The notes: generated from the letters alone by a model not told the origin. Positions 53,358-63,692 are shown, numbered from the stretch's first letter. The stretch is DNA of 64,000 nucleotides from Bacteroidia bacterium (GCA_020849295.1 JADLGN010000012.1:30268-94267); one strand, 5' to 3'. Numbers and translations are program-made.

Positions 53358-54608
53358 TTAAAAACTATTCCAAAGTTGTAAAACTTCGTTCCAGTTTCTT
53401 TGTCCTATTAAGCAATTCATTTTACCTGATCCCATTCTTATTGGCTGATTTAGAACTTCATTATTTAAATATTTTTCGCTTAATAAATCTATCAGTTCAA
53501 TATCTTCTTGTTTTGTAGCGTCCATATCAAGATTTATTATATTTTTCAGTTGTTCTTTTGAAAATCCTTTTGGGCTTTCCCATATTTGGGTTTCACTATT
53601 AAAAACCGGCTGAATTATTGGATTAGCTCTAATAAATTTTACTTTTTTATCAGGTTCAAGTTGCGCATTAAGCATTGTATATGCAATGTATGATGCAGAA
53701 TCAGGAGGATCACTAAGAATAGAAACAGTCATTTTTAGCATATCATCTTTAAATTTTTGCTTTACTCTTTTTTGAACAAGAAAAGGATATTCGGCTTTTA
53801 CCGGGTTTTGTGGGTCGGTTTCTATTGGCAATACTACACTTCCTGTACCTAATGATAAAATTTGTATATCGTCAGGTTTTATTCCGTTATTCACTGCTTC
53901 TATTACTGCGACATGTACAGGATTATTGTTTCCGGCTACTGCTCCATCCCAGTAATACTTCTCAATATTTTCTAATTTTCCATTTGATTTTGTTTTAAAT
54001 TTTGCAGGCTTGTCAAAGTAATTCAAAGGTGCATTGCTTGCAGCATGTACTGCTTCTACAAGCGTACAACTTCTAAACTTTCCTTCGGGTTTTATACCCC
54101 ACTTTTTTTCAATATTTACTGTTTCAGACAAACTATTACTATCTGACCTGAAAAATGATGCTCTGTTTCTTTCGTAATCATAAGTACAAATAATTATTCT
54201 AAGTTCGCTTTTTCCAATAAATGATGGAACTTGAGTAATATCAATCTTCGAAATATTTTCAAGAATATTGTTTAATGATGTGAGTTTTCGTTCTGCTGAG
54301 TACTTTGGTCCTATTTTAAAAAAATTTAAAATCTTTGTAAGCAGACTTTTTTCAAAAAAATCAAGTTTTGAAAATACAGAATTTCTTTTTTCTGAGTTTA
54401 ATAAAATTTGAGCAATACTTTCTAAATCATATCCATTTGCCATAGCTGCAAGTGCAAGACTACCGCCTGAATTTGCAACAGCCATATCAAAGTTTTGTAA
54501 AACGGCATGACCTGAGACAGTTTTGCCAAAAAGTTTTTGTAATACTCTTATTTGAATTAATGCCCACGAACCACCGCCATCTAATGATAATATTTTGAAA
54601 GGCTTCAT
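53358..54608 (-). CDS. Patatin-like phospholipase with variant nucleophile elbow
   Basis: 416 residues, no signal peptide. Oxyanion loop L-D-G-G-G-S at 9-14, nucleophile S48 in V-A-N-S-G-G-S and catalytic Asp in W-D-G-A-V-A-G-N-N-N-P. The classic G-x-S-x-G reads A-N-S-G-G, so the first Gly is Ala, but Ser and Asp are kept and activity is likely. The C-terminal 120 residues hold SKEYL-like helices of unknown role. It would release fatty acids from phospholipids. Four bases after an amidase gene in the same direction, which hints at a joint envelope-attacking role. Confidence 0.85.
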   Translation of the reverse strand: MKPFKILSLDGGGSWALIQIRVLQKLFGKTVSGHAVLQNFDMAVANSGGSLALAAMANGYDLESIAQILLNSEKRNSVFSKLDFFEKSLLTKILNFFKIGPKYSAERKLTSLNNILENISKIDITQVPSFIGKSELRIIICTYDYERNRASFFRSDSNSLSETVNIEKKWGIKPEGKFRSCTLVEAVHAASNAPLNYFDKPAKFKTKSNGKLENIEKYYWDGAVAGNNNPVHVAVIEAVNNGIKPDDIQILSLGTGSVVLPIETDPQNPVKAEYPFLVQKRVKQKFKDDMLKMTVSILSDPPDSASYIAYTMLNAQLEPDKKVKFIRANPIIQPVFNSETQIWESPKGFSKEQLKNIINLDMDATKQEDIELIDLLSEKYLNNEVLNQPIRMGSGKMNCLIGQRNWNEVLQLWNSF

Positions 54609-54611
54609 TTT

Positions 54612-55364
54612 TTATTCTATTTTACTCCAATCAAAAGCAGGTCCTATATCCCATTTATCTGCTCTAAAATTTACATGTGAACATATACCGTTAAATGTTT
54701 CTGCTTCTGCCGAGGAAAACAAATTAAACCTTTTGTTTGAAGGCAGAAAAGCATAAGGAATATTGTATTTTTTAGTCAAAAACTTAAGTAAAAGTTTCAA
54801 ACTGTTGTATTGAGCCTGAGTATAGGTTGCAAAATATTCAAATCCTCTGTAAGCAGGTATTTTTTTGTAAAATGATGTTTCGTCTAAGGTACAGTAAATA
54901 TCATTATTACTGTAAGTTGTTACAAGATTATTTCCTATTTTTTTAAGACATCCAATATTTGATATTTCTATTGCAATGGTTTTGCTGCTCATATTTGTAT
55001 TGCCACCTATAGCGTTTTTACCTAAATGATACGACCAATACTTTGATGCCCACAGATTGTAAATTTCACCACTTCTTGCAATTACAAATGGTACTGAAAT
55101 GTGGTTCCCGGGTTGTGTAAGTGTTGCTATATCTCCTTTAAGGTATCCGGCAGTAAAATGTAATACTATTTTACTTTTAGAATTTATTTCTTCAAAATAA
55201 TATGACTTATCATTATTATCTCTAATACAATCAATAAGTTTTAGTTTTTCTGTAAATCCTGCAACGCTCACTTGTTCTTCGTTTAAGATAAATTGTTTAC
55301 CAAAAGCGTCTTTACCACTTGTTCTAAAACTTGTTTCGAGTGAATAAATGCTTGTTGCTTTCAT
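54612..55364 (-). CDS. N-acetylmuramoyl-L-alanine amidase (Amidase_2) without signal peptide
   Basis: 250 residues. Zinc ligands of the T7-lysozyme/AmpD fold are visible: H69 in VLHFTAGY, a second His in Y-W-S-Y-H-L-G or C-S-H-V-N-F-R, and Asp in D-K-W-D-I-G-P. It would cut the bond between muramic acid and the stem peptide. The first 60 residues are a polar leader with no signal peptide, so the enzyme is cytoplasmic (AmpD-like recycling) or leaves by another path. Patatin gene 3 bp downstream, proline dehydrogenase 15 bp upstream. Confidence 0.85.
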   Translation of the reverse strand: MKATSIYSLETSFRTSGKDAFGKQFILNEEQVSVAGFTEKLKLIDCIRDNNDKSYYFEEINSKSKIVLHFTAGYLKGDIATLTQPGNHISVPFVIARSGEIYNLWASKYWSYHLGKNAIGGNTNMSSKTIAIEISNIGCLKKIGNNLVTTYSNNDIYCTLDETSFYKKIPAYRGFEYFATYTQAQYNSLKLLLKFLTKKYNIPYAFLPSNKRFNLFSSAEAETFNGICSHVNFRADKWDIGPAFDWSKIE

Positions 55365-55379
55365 TTTATAATAATTAAA

Positions 55380-56555
55380 TTAAATATTTCTTCTTTTAAG
55401 TTCGTCTGTAATGGCATCCAGTTCTCTACCCATTTGACCAGCCATACTGCTATTTTCTCTTGCTCTGCGCCCGAGGTAAGGCATTACTGCTTCTATGGGC
55501 CCATAAGGTAAATATTTCACAACATTATAACCTTGATTGGCAAGATTAAAACTTAAGGTATCACTCATTCCATACAACTGAGCAAACCAAAAGCGTTTGT
55601 CATTTTTTTCTACTTTAGCTTCATTCATCATTGTTGCAAGCATATCAGAACTACTTTCGTTATGTGTAGCTGCACAGGTTGAAACAATATCAATGTTTTT
55701 GTAGCATGTTCTTAATCCTTCATTAAACTCTACATCACAACTAAACTTGGTGTCGTGTATAGGATTTGGATAGCCCATTTTTGCAGCTCGTTTCCATTCT
55801 TTTTCAATATATGCACCCCTTACAAGTTTAAAACCAAGATAGTAACCTCCTGCCCTTGCTTCTTCTATACATTTTTTTATAAAATTTGACCTGTCTTTTC
55901 TATACAACTGAACGGTATTATATATAAGTGCTTTTTGTGTATTGTATTTTTTCATCATTTCATTAACAATACTATCAACTGAATCCTGAAACCATGATTC
56001 TTCAGCATCTATAAACAATCTTACATCGTTTTCTGCCGCTGTTTGGCATAGCATTTCAAATCGTTTTCGTATTTTATAATATGAGTCTAATTCTTGTTCG
56101 TTTAATTTTTTCCCTTCATCTAATTTAGTCAAAAGTGCAACACTTGCTATACCGCTTGGTTTGAAAACACAAAAAGGAAACTGAGGTTTTCCTTTAGTGT
56201 AAAGTATAATGTTTTTTATTTCGTTTGCATTTTTTTCATAAGACTCTTCTGTACCTTCTCCTTCTACTGAATAATCGAGTATTGTACCAACTTTGTATTG
56301 CCATAGTTTGTCAACTGTTTTGTTGCATTCTTCAATATTTTCTCCACCACAAAACTGCGAAAAAACTGTTTTTTTAATTAGAGATTTTATTGGTAAGCCA
56401 ATTTTTAATAAAAATGAAGAAATTGGCGGTCCGTAAATAACCAAAAAGTTAAATTTAAATAATGAAAAGACAAACTTTGATTTCTTTAGTTCTTCATTTG
56501 ATTTGTACTTAAAAGCTATTTCGGTATCAGAAAAATTAAATTCGTTATATATCAT
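55380..56555 (-). CDS. Proline dehydrogenase (monofunctional)
   Basis: 391 residues from ATG 56555; a TTG four codons earlier is less likely. FAD-barrel motifs: FIDAEESWFQD, GFKLVRGAYIEKEW, A-T-H-N, AQLYGMSD, and YLGRRARENSSM at the end. It oxidises proline to pyrroline-5-carboxylate and passes electrons to quinone. First gene of the five-gene minus-strand run. Divergent from the dipeptidyl peptidase gene (64 bp apart), whose substrates are proline-containing peptides, so the two may be co-regulated. Confidence 0.94.
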   Translation of the reverse strand: MIYNEFNFSDTEIAFKYKSNEELKKSKFVFSLFKFNFLVIYGPPISSFLLKIGLPIKSLIKKTVFSQFCGGENIEECNKTVDKLWQYKVGTILDYSVEGEGTEESYEKNANEIKNIILYTKGKPQFPFCVFKPSGIASVALLTKLDEGKKLNEQELDSYYKIRKRFEMLCQTAAENDVRLFIDAEESWFQDSVDSIVNEMMKKYNTQKALIYNTVQLYRKDRSNFIKKCIEEARAGGYYLGFKLVRGAYIEKEWKRAAKMGYPNPIHDTKFSCDVEFNEGLRTCYKNIDIVSTCAATHNESSSDMLATMMNEAKVEKNDKRFWFAQLYGMSDTLSFNLANQGYNVVKYLPYGPIEAVMPYLGRRARENSSMAGQMGRELDAITDELKRRNI

Positions 56556-56618
56556 AATAATTGGCAAAAATAAGTTATTATTAAATTTATTTATTTGATT
56601 TTTTTTTAATATTGAACC

Positions 56619-58805
56619 ATGATAAAAAAGGGAATTATTTATTTAACTTTACTTTTAATAAGCAATTATTTACATGCACAAAAACTAATATCCTTGGAAG
56701 ATATTTGGAAAAATGGTGTTTTCAGTTCGAAAAGTGTTTATGGTTTTATTCCATTGAATGATGGTAAAAGCTATTGTAGAATGGTAAATTCAGCAAAAAA
56801 CGAACAATTTGTTGTTAAATACAGCTATGAAACCGGGATGGCTCTTGATACTTTAATCAACTCAAAAACTATTGCTCTTAATAATAATTTGGGTGAATTT
56901 TTCATTGAGAGTTATACTTTAAGCAAAGATGAAAAAAAAGCAATAATAACAAATGGTTCAAACAGTATATACAGGCACAGCAGTGAAGATTATTCTTATG
57001 TACTTGAATTGGCAAATCATAAACTTACTGCTGTAAGAACCGAACGGATAATGTATGCAACAATTGACCCAACAGGGAAAAATGTAGCTTATGTATATAA
57101 TAATAATTTGTATGTATTTGATATTATAAAAAACAAAACCAAAGCTATAAGCAAAGACGGTTTAAAAAACAAAATTATTAATGGCGCAGTAGATTGGGTA
57201 TATGAAGAGGAATTTAGCATGAGTGTAGGTTTTTACTGGAACAATGACGGCTCTTCGATAGCATATTACAGATTTGATGAATCAAAAGTCCCTGAATTTT
57301 CAATGACAAAGTACGAAAACCTATATCCAGAAAATTATACTTTCAAATATCCAAAAGCCGGAGAGCCAAATTCTACTGTTGATGTTTTTGTCTATAATTT
57401 AAAATCGGGAAAATCAAAAAAAATGAATACTGGATCTGAAAACGACCAGTATATTCCAAGAATTACATGGACAAACAACAATAATCTATTATCTATACAG
57501 CGATTAAACAGACTTCAGAACAAATGGGAACTGCTTATAGCTGATTCAAAAAACGGAAATACAAAAACAATAATTGAAGACACTGACAGATATTATATAG
57601 ACATAACAGATGATTTAATTTTTCTGCCCGACAATGAAAATTTTATTTATACAAGTGAAAAAAGCCAATACCGACATATTTATATGTATAAAATAAATGG
57701 TGAATTTATAAGACAAATAACTTATGGCGAATACGATGTATCAGAAATTAAAGGGTTTGATGCATTAAACAATACTATTTATTACTCTTCTTATGAAAAT
57801 TCGCCCCTTGAAAAACACATATATAAAATTGATATAAATGGAGAAAGCAAAACAGATATTACTCCACAAAATGGTATGCACAATGCTACTTTCAACAATA
57901 CTTTTACATATTTTATACACTTTCATTCAACTATCAATTCACCTTCAGAAATATCAATTTGCGACAATTCCGGAAAAACAATTAGATTTCTTGAAAAAAA
58001 TGATAAACTGAAAAATAAAATTGCAGAATATAAATTTTCAAAAGCTGAATTTGGCAAACTACTAATAAATACAGGCGAATCATTAAACTACTGGATTATA
58101 AAACCTTTGAATTTTGACAGTACAAAAAAATATCCCTTGCTTATGTTTGTATATGGAGGACCCGGTTCTCAGCAAGTAACTAACTCTTGGGGCGGAGCAA
58201 ATTACCTATGGCACCAAATGCTTGCAAATACCTACGGATACATAATTGCTTGTGTTGATAATAGAGGTACAGGAGCAAGAGGTTCTGTATTTAAAAAAAT
58301 AACTTATCGCCAACTTGGAAAATACGAAAGTGACGACCAAATTAGTGCAGCAAAGTATTTTGGCAATTTAAATTATATAGATAAAAACAGAATCGGAATT
58401 TGGGGATGGAGCTACGGCGGATTTATGAGCAGTATATGTATAACCAAAGGAGCTGATGTATTTAAAACTGCAATAGCAGTAGCACCGGTTACCAATTGGA
58501 GATATTATGATAATATTTATACTGAAAGATACATGCAGTTGCCAAAAGATAATGCAGATGGATACGACGATAATTCTCCAGTAAATATGGCAGACAAGCT
58601 CAAAGGTAATTATCTAATTATTCACGGCACTGGAGATGATAATGTTCACTTTCAAAATTCTGTTGCAATGGTTGACAAACTTATAGATTTAAATAAATCA
58701 TTTGAGTCTGCCTACTATCCTAATAAAAATCATGGAATATATGGGGGAAATACAAGACTGCATCTATTTACACTGATGACTGATTTTATTTTAAAAAAAT
58801 TATAA
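56619..58805 (+). CDS. Dipeptidyl peptidase IV, S9B family
   Basis: 728 residues. Signal peptide (M-I-K-K-G-I-I-Y-L-T-L, ending L-H-A-Q). N-terminal eight-bladed propeller with the substrate pair E-E in DWVYEEEFSM, then the alpha/beta hydrolase domain with S598 in GWSYGGF, D673/D674 in HGTGDDNVHF and H705 in NKNHGIYGG. It removes X-Pro dipeptides from peptides in the periplasm or at the surface. Three POT peptide transporters follow in the same direction, so the products are probably imported directly. Confidence 0.96.
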   Translation: MIKKGIIYLTLLLISNYLHAQKLISLEDIWKNGVFSSKSVYGFIPLNDGKSYCRMVNSAKNEQFVVKYSYETGMALDTLINSKTIALNNNLGEFFIESYTLSKDEKKAIITNGSNSIYRHSSEDYSYVLELANHKLTAVRTERIMYATIDPTGKNVAYVYNNNLYVFDIIKNKTKAISKDGLKNKIINGAVDWVYEEEFSMSVGFYWNNDGSSIAYYRFDESKVPEFSMTKYENLYPENYTFKYPKAGEPNSTVDVFVYNLKSGKSKKMNTGSENDQYIPRITWTNNNNLLSIQRLNRLQNKWELLIADSKNGNTKTIIEDTDRYYIDITDDLIFLPDNENFIYTSEKSQYRHIYMYKINGEFIRQITYGEYDVSEIKGFDALNNTIYYSSYENSPLEKHIYKIDINGESKTDITPQNGMHNATFNNTFTYFIHFHSTINSPSEISICDNSGKTIRFLEKNDKLKNKIAEYKFSKAEFGKLLINTGESLNYWIIKPLNFDSTKKYPLLMFVYGGPGSQQVTNSWGGANYLWHQMLANTYGYIIACVDNRGTGARGSVFKKITYRQLGKYESDDQISAAKYFGNLNYIDKNRIGIWGWSYGGFMSSICITKGADVFKTAIAVAPVTNWRYYDNIYTERYMQLPKDNADGYDDNSPVNMADKLKGNYLIIHGTGDDNVHFQNSVAMVDKLIDLNKSFESAYYPNKNHGIYGGNTRLHLFTLMTDFILKKL

Positions 58806-58858
58806 TCATAAATTCAAAAATTAATTATTAATTGCCAAAAATTTAATAAAAAGTAAAA

Positions 58859-60373
58859 ATGAGCAACTCAAACGAAAATCATCCAAAAGGACTCTACTTA
58901 TTGTTTTTTACAGAAATGTGGGAAAGGTTCAGCTACTACGGTATGCGAGCTATTTTCATATTATTTCTAACCAAAGCTCTTCTCCTTAGCGACAAAGATG
59001 CTTCAAATATTTACGGAAGCTATACAGGGTTAGTATATCTTACTCCATTACTTGGCGGATATCTGTGTGACAAGTTTCTTGGCAATCGCCGTAGTATTCT
59101 TATTGGCGGTATAATGATGGCAATAGGTCAGTTTCTTATGTTTTTGTGTGGAAATATGGTAACAGATGCTCCAATGGCAACTACAATAATGTGGATAGCT
59201 CTTACAGTATTGATTATAGGAAATGGGTTTTTCAAACCAAATATTTCTACAATGGTTGGGCAACTATACAACCCTGGAGACCGCAAAGTAGATAGTGCAT
59301 TTACAATATTTTATATGGGTATAAATATAGGTGCTTTCTTTTCACCATTGATATGTGGAGGATTGGGCGATACTGGTAATGTAGCAGATTTTAAATGGGG
59401 ATTTCTTGCTGCTTGTATAGGTATGCTTATAAGTATAATTTCATTCGAAATTTACAAAAACAAGTATTTAAACAATTCTGACGGTGTTGCTATCGGTATG
59501 CCTGTAAAAAAACTTGATTTTAAAAATCTAGCTATAATATTAGGAACTATAGGTGTAATTTTCTTTTTACTCAGTTTTAAAAAAATGTTCAATAGCGATA
59601 TTGATTTGATTAGTTATCTTATTTATGGTGCGATGGTAGTAGTACCACTTGTAATAATAACTGATAAATCTCTTACTAAGGAAGAAAAATCAAGAATTTC
59701 AGTAATCTTTATCCTCGCATTTTTTGTAATTTTCTTTTGGAGTGCATTTGAACAAGCAGGTGCATCATTAACATTATTTGCCGATAAACAAACTGATAGG
59801 CATATAGGCTCTTGGGAAATGCCGGCAAGCTGGTTTCAATCTGTAAATCCTCTCGGAATTATTATTCTTGCGCCAATATTCTCTTTCTTTTGGGGTATGC
59901 TTTACAAAAGAAAACTCGAACCTGCATCGCCTATGAAAATGGCTTGGGGCTTAGCACTTCTATGTATTGGTTATTTTGTAATTGCATTAGTAGTAAAAGA
60001 TACTGACAGCGCAGCTAAGGTAAGTATGTATTGGCTTCTTGCATTATATCTTCTTCACACCATGGGAGAACTTTGCCTTTCACCAATAGGTTTATCTATG
60101 GTTTCAAAGCTTGCACCTGTAAGATTTTCTTCACTGCTAATGGGAACTTGGTTTTTGGCAAATGCCGCAGCAAATAAATTTGCAGGAACTCTAAGTGCAT
60201 TAATACCACCATCAGATGTTACTGCTACAAAAGAATATCCATCTATCGTAGGATTTGAAATTACAAATCTTTATCAGTTTTTTATGGTATTCATAGTAAT
60301 GAGTGGAGTTGCAGCAGCATTACTTTTTGTGATGAGCGGCTTATTGCGAAAAATGATGCACGGAATAAGATAA
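58859..60373 (+). CDS. POT-family proton/oligopeptide symporter (first of three)
   Basis: 504 residues, about 14 hydrophobic helices. The E-x-x-E-R motif of helix 1 is intact (EMWERFSYYGMRA), with F-Y-M-G-I-N-I-G-A-F in helix 4-5 and helix-7 Glu E298 in FEQAGASL, which in studied POTs helps bind the peptide N-terminus. It imports di- and tripeptides with protons across the inner membrane. 53 bp after the dipeptidyl peptidase gene. Confidence 0.95.
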   Translation: MSNSNENHPKGLYLLFFTEMWERFSYYGMRAIFILFLTKALLLSDKDASNIYGSYTGLVYLTPLLGGYLCDKFLGNRRSILIGGIMMAIGQFLMFLCGNMVTDAPMATTIMWIALTVLIIGNGFFKPNISTMVGQLYNPGDRKVDSAFTIFYMGINIGAFFSPLICGGLGDTGNVADFKWGFLAACIGMLISIISFEIYKNKYLNNSDGVAIGMPVKKLDFKNLAIILGTIGVIFFLLSFKKMFNSDIDLISYLIYGAMVVVPLVIITDKSLTKEEKSRISVIFILAFFVIFFWSAFEQAGASLTLFADKQTDRHIGSWEMPASWFQSVNPLGIIILAPIFSFFWGMLYKRKLEPASPMKMAWGLALLCIGYFVIALVVKDTDSAAKVSMYWLLALYLLHTMGELCLSPIGLSMVSKLAPVRFSSLLMGTWFLANAAANKFAGTLSALIPPSDVTATKEYPSIVGFEITNLYQFFMVFIVMSGVAAALLFVMSGLLRKMMHGIR

Positions 60374-60402
60374 TTTTTTTATCATACAAATTAAAATAAT
60401 AT

Positions 60403-62031
60403 ATGTGGGGAAAACATCCTAAAGCATTGCCGTACCTATTTTTCAGCGAAATGTGGGAAAGGTTCGGGTACTATCTTATGATTGGTATTTTTACACTTTA
60501 TCTCAAAGATGTAAAAGAAGGATTTGCAATGAATGAAGCCGAATCTGCCGACCTATACGGAACTTTTATAGCATTGGTTTTTCTCACTCCTTTTATAGGC
60601 GGCTTACTTGCCGACAGGTACCTCGGATATAAAATTTCTATAATTGCAGGTGGTCTTATGATGGGTGTAGGATATTGTATGATGGGAATTCACAATATCA
60701 CAGCACTATATATAGCCATGACTTTGGTTATTTTAGGAAATGGATTTTTCAAGCCAAATATTTCTACTCTCTTAGGAAATATTTACAGTATTGACAAGCA
60801 CAAACACCAAAAAGACGAAGGTTATAATATTTTTTATATGGGAATAAATATTGGAGCTTTTATTTGCAATTTTTTTGGGGCTGCACTTCAAATAATGCTT
60901 GGGTGGAAATGGGCTTTTATTGCAGCAGGAATAGGAATGTTTATAGGTGTTTTTGTTTTTATAAGCGGTACAAAACACTACAATGGTTTTGATTCTAAAA
61001 AAGGGGTTTCAGAAGGTGATATGTCATTTACTAGAATTATTTTAACTATTCTTCTCCCTGCAATAGCATTTGGAATTTTAGGTTGGCTTATCCCAGGAAA
61101 TATTTTTGGAAGTGACAGTACTGATGCCTTTATATTAAGTTGTATTCCTGTTATTTATTTCTATTCTTCCTTATATTTTAATGCAAATGAAGATGAGAAA
61201 AAACCTATTGGAGCTATGCTGGCTATTTTTGCAGTCGTTATTTTATTTTGGGCTGTATTTAAACAAAACGGTTCTGCCCTCAATACCTGGGCTGACAGAT
61301 ATACTGACAGAAAATTAGAAAACTCAACAGCTACCTTACTTGACAATTTAAAACAATCGAGAAAGCTGACTTATTCAATAGATTCTATTGAAAAATATGA
61401 TGAAAAATTCAGATTGATAAAACAAGATGGTAAAATTGTAAAAGAATTAAATTACCCTATTTATTTCAGAAATGAAAAAAAATCTGAACTACCTAATGAA
61501 GGAGAATCTGTAAGTGTATGGGCAACTAATCTCAGCCAATCAATCAATCCGGGTTGGGTAATCTTGTTAACTCCACTTGTAGTAGCATTTTTCACTTTCT
61601 TACGCAGAAAAGGAAAAGAACCTTCTACCCCATCAAAAATAGCTTTAGGATTGTTTATATCAGCACTTTCGGCACTTGTAATGTATGCAGCAGCCAAAGC
61701 CGGAAACAATGGAGCTGAAAAAGTAAGCGTTTGGTGGCTCGTAGCTTCTTATGGAGTTATTACAATAGGCGAATTGTTTCTTAGCCCAATGGGACTTAGC
61801 CTTGTATCAAAGCTAAGTCCACCAAAAATAACAGCATTAATGATGGGAGGGTGGTTTTTATCTACTTCTATAGGAAATAAGTTAAGTGGAGTTTTAGCAA
61901 GTTTATGGGATAAATACGATGATAAATCCAATTTCTTTTTGATAAATTTCTTATTATTATTTGGAGCTACGCTTTTACTTTTATTAATGCTAAAATGGCT
62001 CAATTCAGTGATGAAGTCAAAAAATATATAA
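60403..62031 (+). CDS. POT-family transporter with altered helix 7 and extra loop (second of three)
   Basis: 542 residues. E-x-x-E-R is kept (EMWERFGYYL), but the helix-7 Glu of its neighbours is Lys (K287 in VFKQNGSAL). About 45 extra residues, highly charged (SIEKYDEKFRLIKQDGK), lie in the loop that follows. The change suggests another substrate or coupling scheme. 29 bp after the first transporter, 1 bp before the third. Confidence 0.93.
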   Translation: MWGKHPKALPYLFFSEMWERFGYYLMIGIFTLYLKDVKEGFAMNEAESADLYGTFIALVFLTPFIGGLLADRYLGYKISIIAGGLMMGVGYCMMGIHNITALYIAMTLVILGNGFFKPNISTLLGNIYSIDKHKHQKDEGYNIFYMGINIGAFICNFFGAALQIMLGWKWAFIAAGIGMFIGVFVFISGTKHYNGFDSKKGVSEGDMSFTRIILTILLPAIAFGILGWLIPGNIFGSDSTDAFILSCIPVIYFYSSLYFNANEDEKKPIGAMLAIFAVVILFWAVFKQNGSALNTWADRYTDRKLENSTATLLDNLKQSRKLTYSIDSIEKYDEKFRLIKQDGKIVKELNYPIYFRNEKKSELPNEGESVSVWATNLSQSINPGWVILLTPLVVAFFTFLRRKGKEPSTPSKIALGLFISALSALVMYAAAKAGNNGAEKVSVWWLVASYGVITIGELFLSPMGLSLVSKLSPPKITALMMGGWFLSTSIGNKLSGVLASLWDKYDDKSNFFLINFLLLFGATLLLLLMLKWLNSVMKSKNI

Positions 62032-62032
62032 T

Positions 62033-63559
62033 ATGACAGAAAATATAACATTAAATCAAATTCAAAATTTTGAAGGGAAATATCCTAAACAATTGTGGTA
62101 TCTCTTTTTTAGTGAAATGTGGGAACGATTCTGTTTTTACGGAATGCGAGGTATGCTCACATTCTTTATGGTAAATCAACTTTTTATGGACGAAAAAGTT
62201 GCTAATCTTCAGTATGGAGCTACTCAGGCTTTTGTTTATGCTTTCACATTTATTGGCGGATTATTTGCCGATAAAATACTTGGTTTCAGAAAATCATTAT
62301 TTTGGGGAGGTTTGTTAATGATAACAGGTAGTTGCATACTGGCATACGATCCTAAAGCTTTTTTTTTCTTAGGCATTAGCTTTAATATTATAGGAACAGG
62401 ATTTTTTAAACCCAATATCTCTACGATTGTTGGGGCATTGTATAAAAAGGATGATTCTCGCCGAGATGCCGGATTTTCTCTGTTTTATTCAGGCATTAAT
62501 ATTGGTGCCCTTTTAGGGGGATATGCATGTATTGCAATAGGCAAAGGTACTTTTTTAACTCAGTTTGTTCCTGAAAATTTAAGATGGAATGTAGCGTTTG
62601 GTCTTGCTGCAATTGTTATGGCAATAAGCCTTCTAACATTTACTTATACTAGAAAATCTTTGGGACCTATAGGACTTTCTCCAATTGACATTACTGAAAA
62701 GTCAAACAGTTTTTTTAATAAAAAATGGTATGAATATTTTGTTTATGCAGGAGCACTTGCAATTATTCCATTAATTATGATGATGGTTGCTAATACTAAA
62801 TATACTGATTGGTTTATGTATTTTATTGGTCCTTTCAGTTTAATATACTTATTTTATGAAATGAGCAAACACTCATCATCAGAAGTAAAAAAACTTTTTG
62901 CTGCATTACTTTTTATCATTTTTTCGGTTGTTTTCTGGGCAATATTTGAACAAGCCGGAGGCTCACTTAGTATTTTTGCCGCAAACAATCTAAATGATAA
63001 ACTACTTCAAACAATTACCCTTGACCCTAATGGAGTGAATAATGCAGCCAATTCTCTGTTTGTAATAATTTTTGCTCCGATTATTGGTATTATTTGGTTA
63101 TTTATGGCTGCAAAAAAAATTGAACCAAATACAGTAGTAAAATTTGGTCTAGGCTTTTTGTTTCTTGGAATTGCATTTTATACATTTTATTCAACCAGAT
63201 TTTTTGCAAGTGCCAATGGAATTGCATCTCTTGATATTTTTACTCTTGCTTATTTTATTGTAACACTTGGCGAACTCTGCCTTTCACCTATAGGTCTTTC
63301 TATAATGACAAAATTATCACCAGCCAGATTACAGGGCTTGATGATGGGAATGTGGTTTTTGGCAAGTGCATACGGACAATATGTTGCAGGGTTATTTGGG
63401 GCAAGCATAGTTTCTGATGATAAAAATGCAAGTGCAATGGACAAACTCATTTCTTATACAGAAGGATATAAAGATTTCGCATTATATGCTGTAATAGCTG
63501 GCGTTATTCTTATTGCTATTTCTCCGCTTATGCGAAAGCTGATGCAAGAAGTGAAATAA
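62033..63559 (+). CDS. POT-family proton/oligopeptide symporter (third of three)
   Basis: 508 residues. E-x-x-E-R is kept (EMWERFCFYGMRG); helix-7 Glu E306 in IFEQAGGSL is as in the first copy. The starting ATG is one base after the stop of the second gene, so the two are translated together. Closer to the first copy than to the second by motif. Followed by 133 bp with no gene or clear terminator. Confidence 0.95.
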   Translation: MTENITLNQIQNFEGKYPKQLWYLFFSEMWERFCFYGMRGMLTFFMVNQLFMDEKVANLQYGATQAFVYAFTFIGGLFADKILGFRKSLFWGGLLMITGSCILAYDPKAFFFLGISFNIIGTGFFKPNISTIVGALYKKDDSRRDAGFSLFYSGINIGALLGGYACIAIGKGTFLTQFVPENLRWNVAFGLAAIVMAISLLTFTYTRKSLGPIGLSPIDITEKSNSFFNKKWYEYFVYAGALAIIPLIMMMVANTKYTDWFMYFIGPFSLIYLFYEMSKHSSSEVKKLFAALLFIIFSVVFWAIFEQAGGSLSIFAANNLNDKLLQTITLDPNGVNNAANSLFVIIFAPIIGIIWLFMAAKKIEPNTVVKFGLGFLFLGIAFYTFYSTRFFASANGIASLDIFTLAYFIVTLGELCLSPIGLSIMTKLSPARLQGLMMGMWFLASAYGQYVAGLFGASIVSDDKNASAMDKLISYTEGYKDFALYAVIAGVILIAISPLMRKLMQEVK

Positions 63560-63692
63560 TTTGTATTGTCCTAAAATAGGTTTACACAAAAAAGTGTAAA
63601 ACATTGATAAAAAATTCACTCAAAAAACAATAATCAAAACAGAAAGATTATAGTAAAATTATTATCGATAAAATTCAATTATTGTAAGCCAT

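Noticed and set aside
53358..54608. Patatin as a CBASS effector
   Set aside because: No cyclic-nucleotide synthase, E1/E2 or HORMA gene lies beside it; the neighbours are metabolic genes and an amidase.
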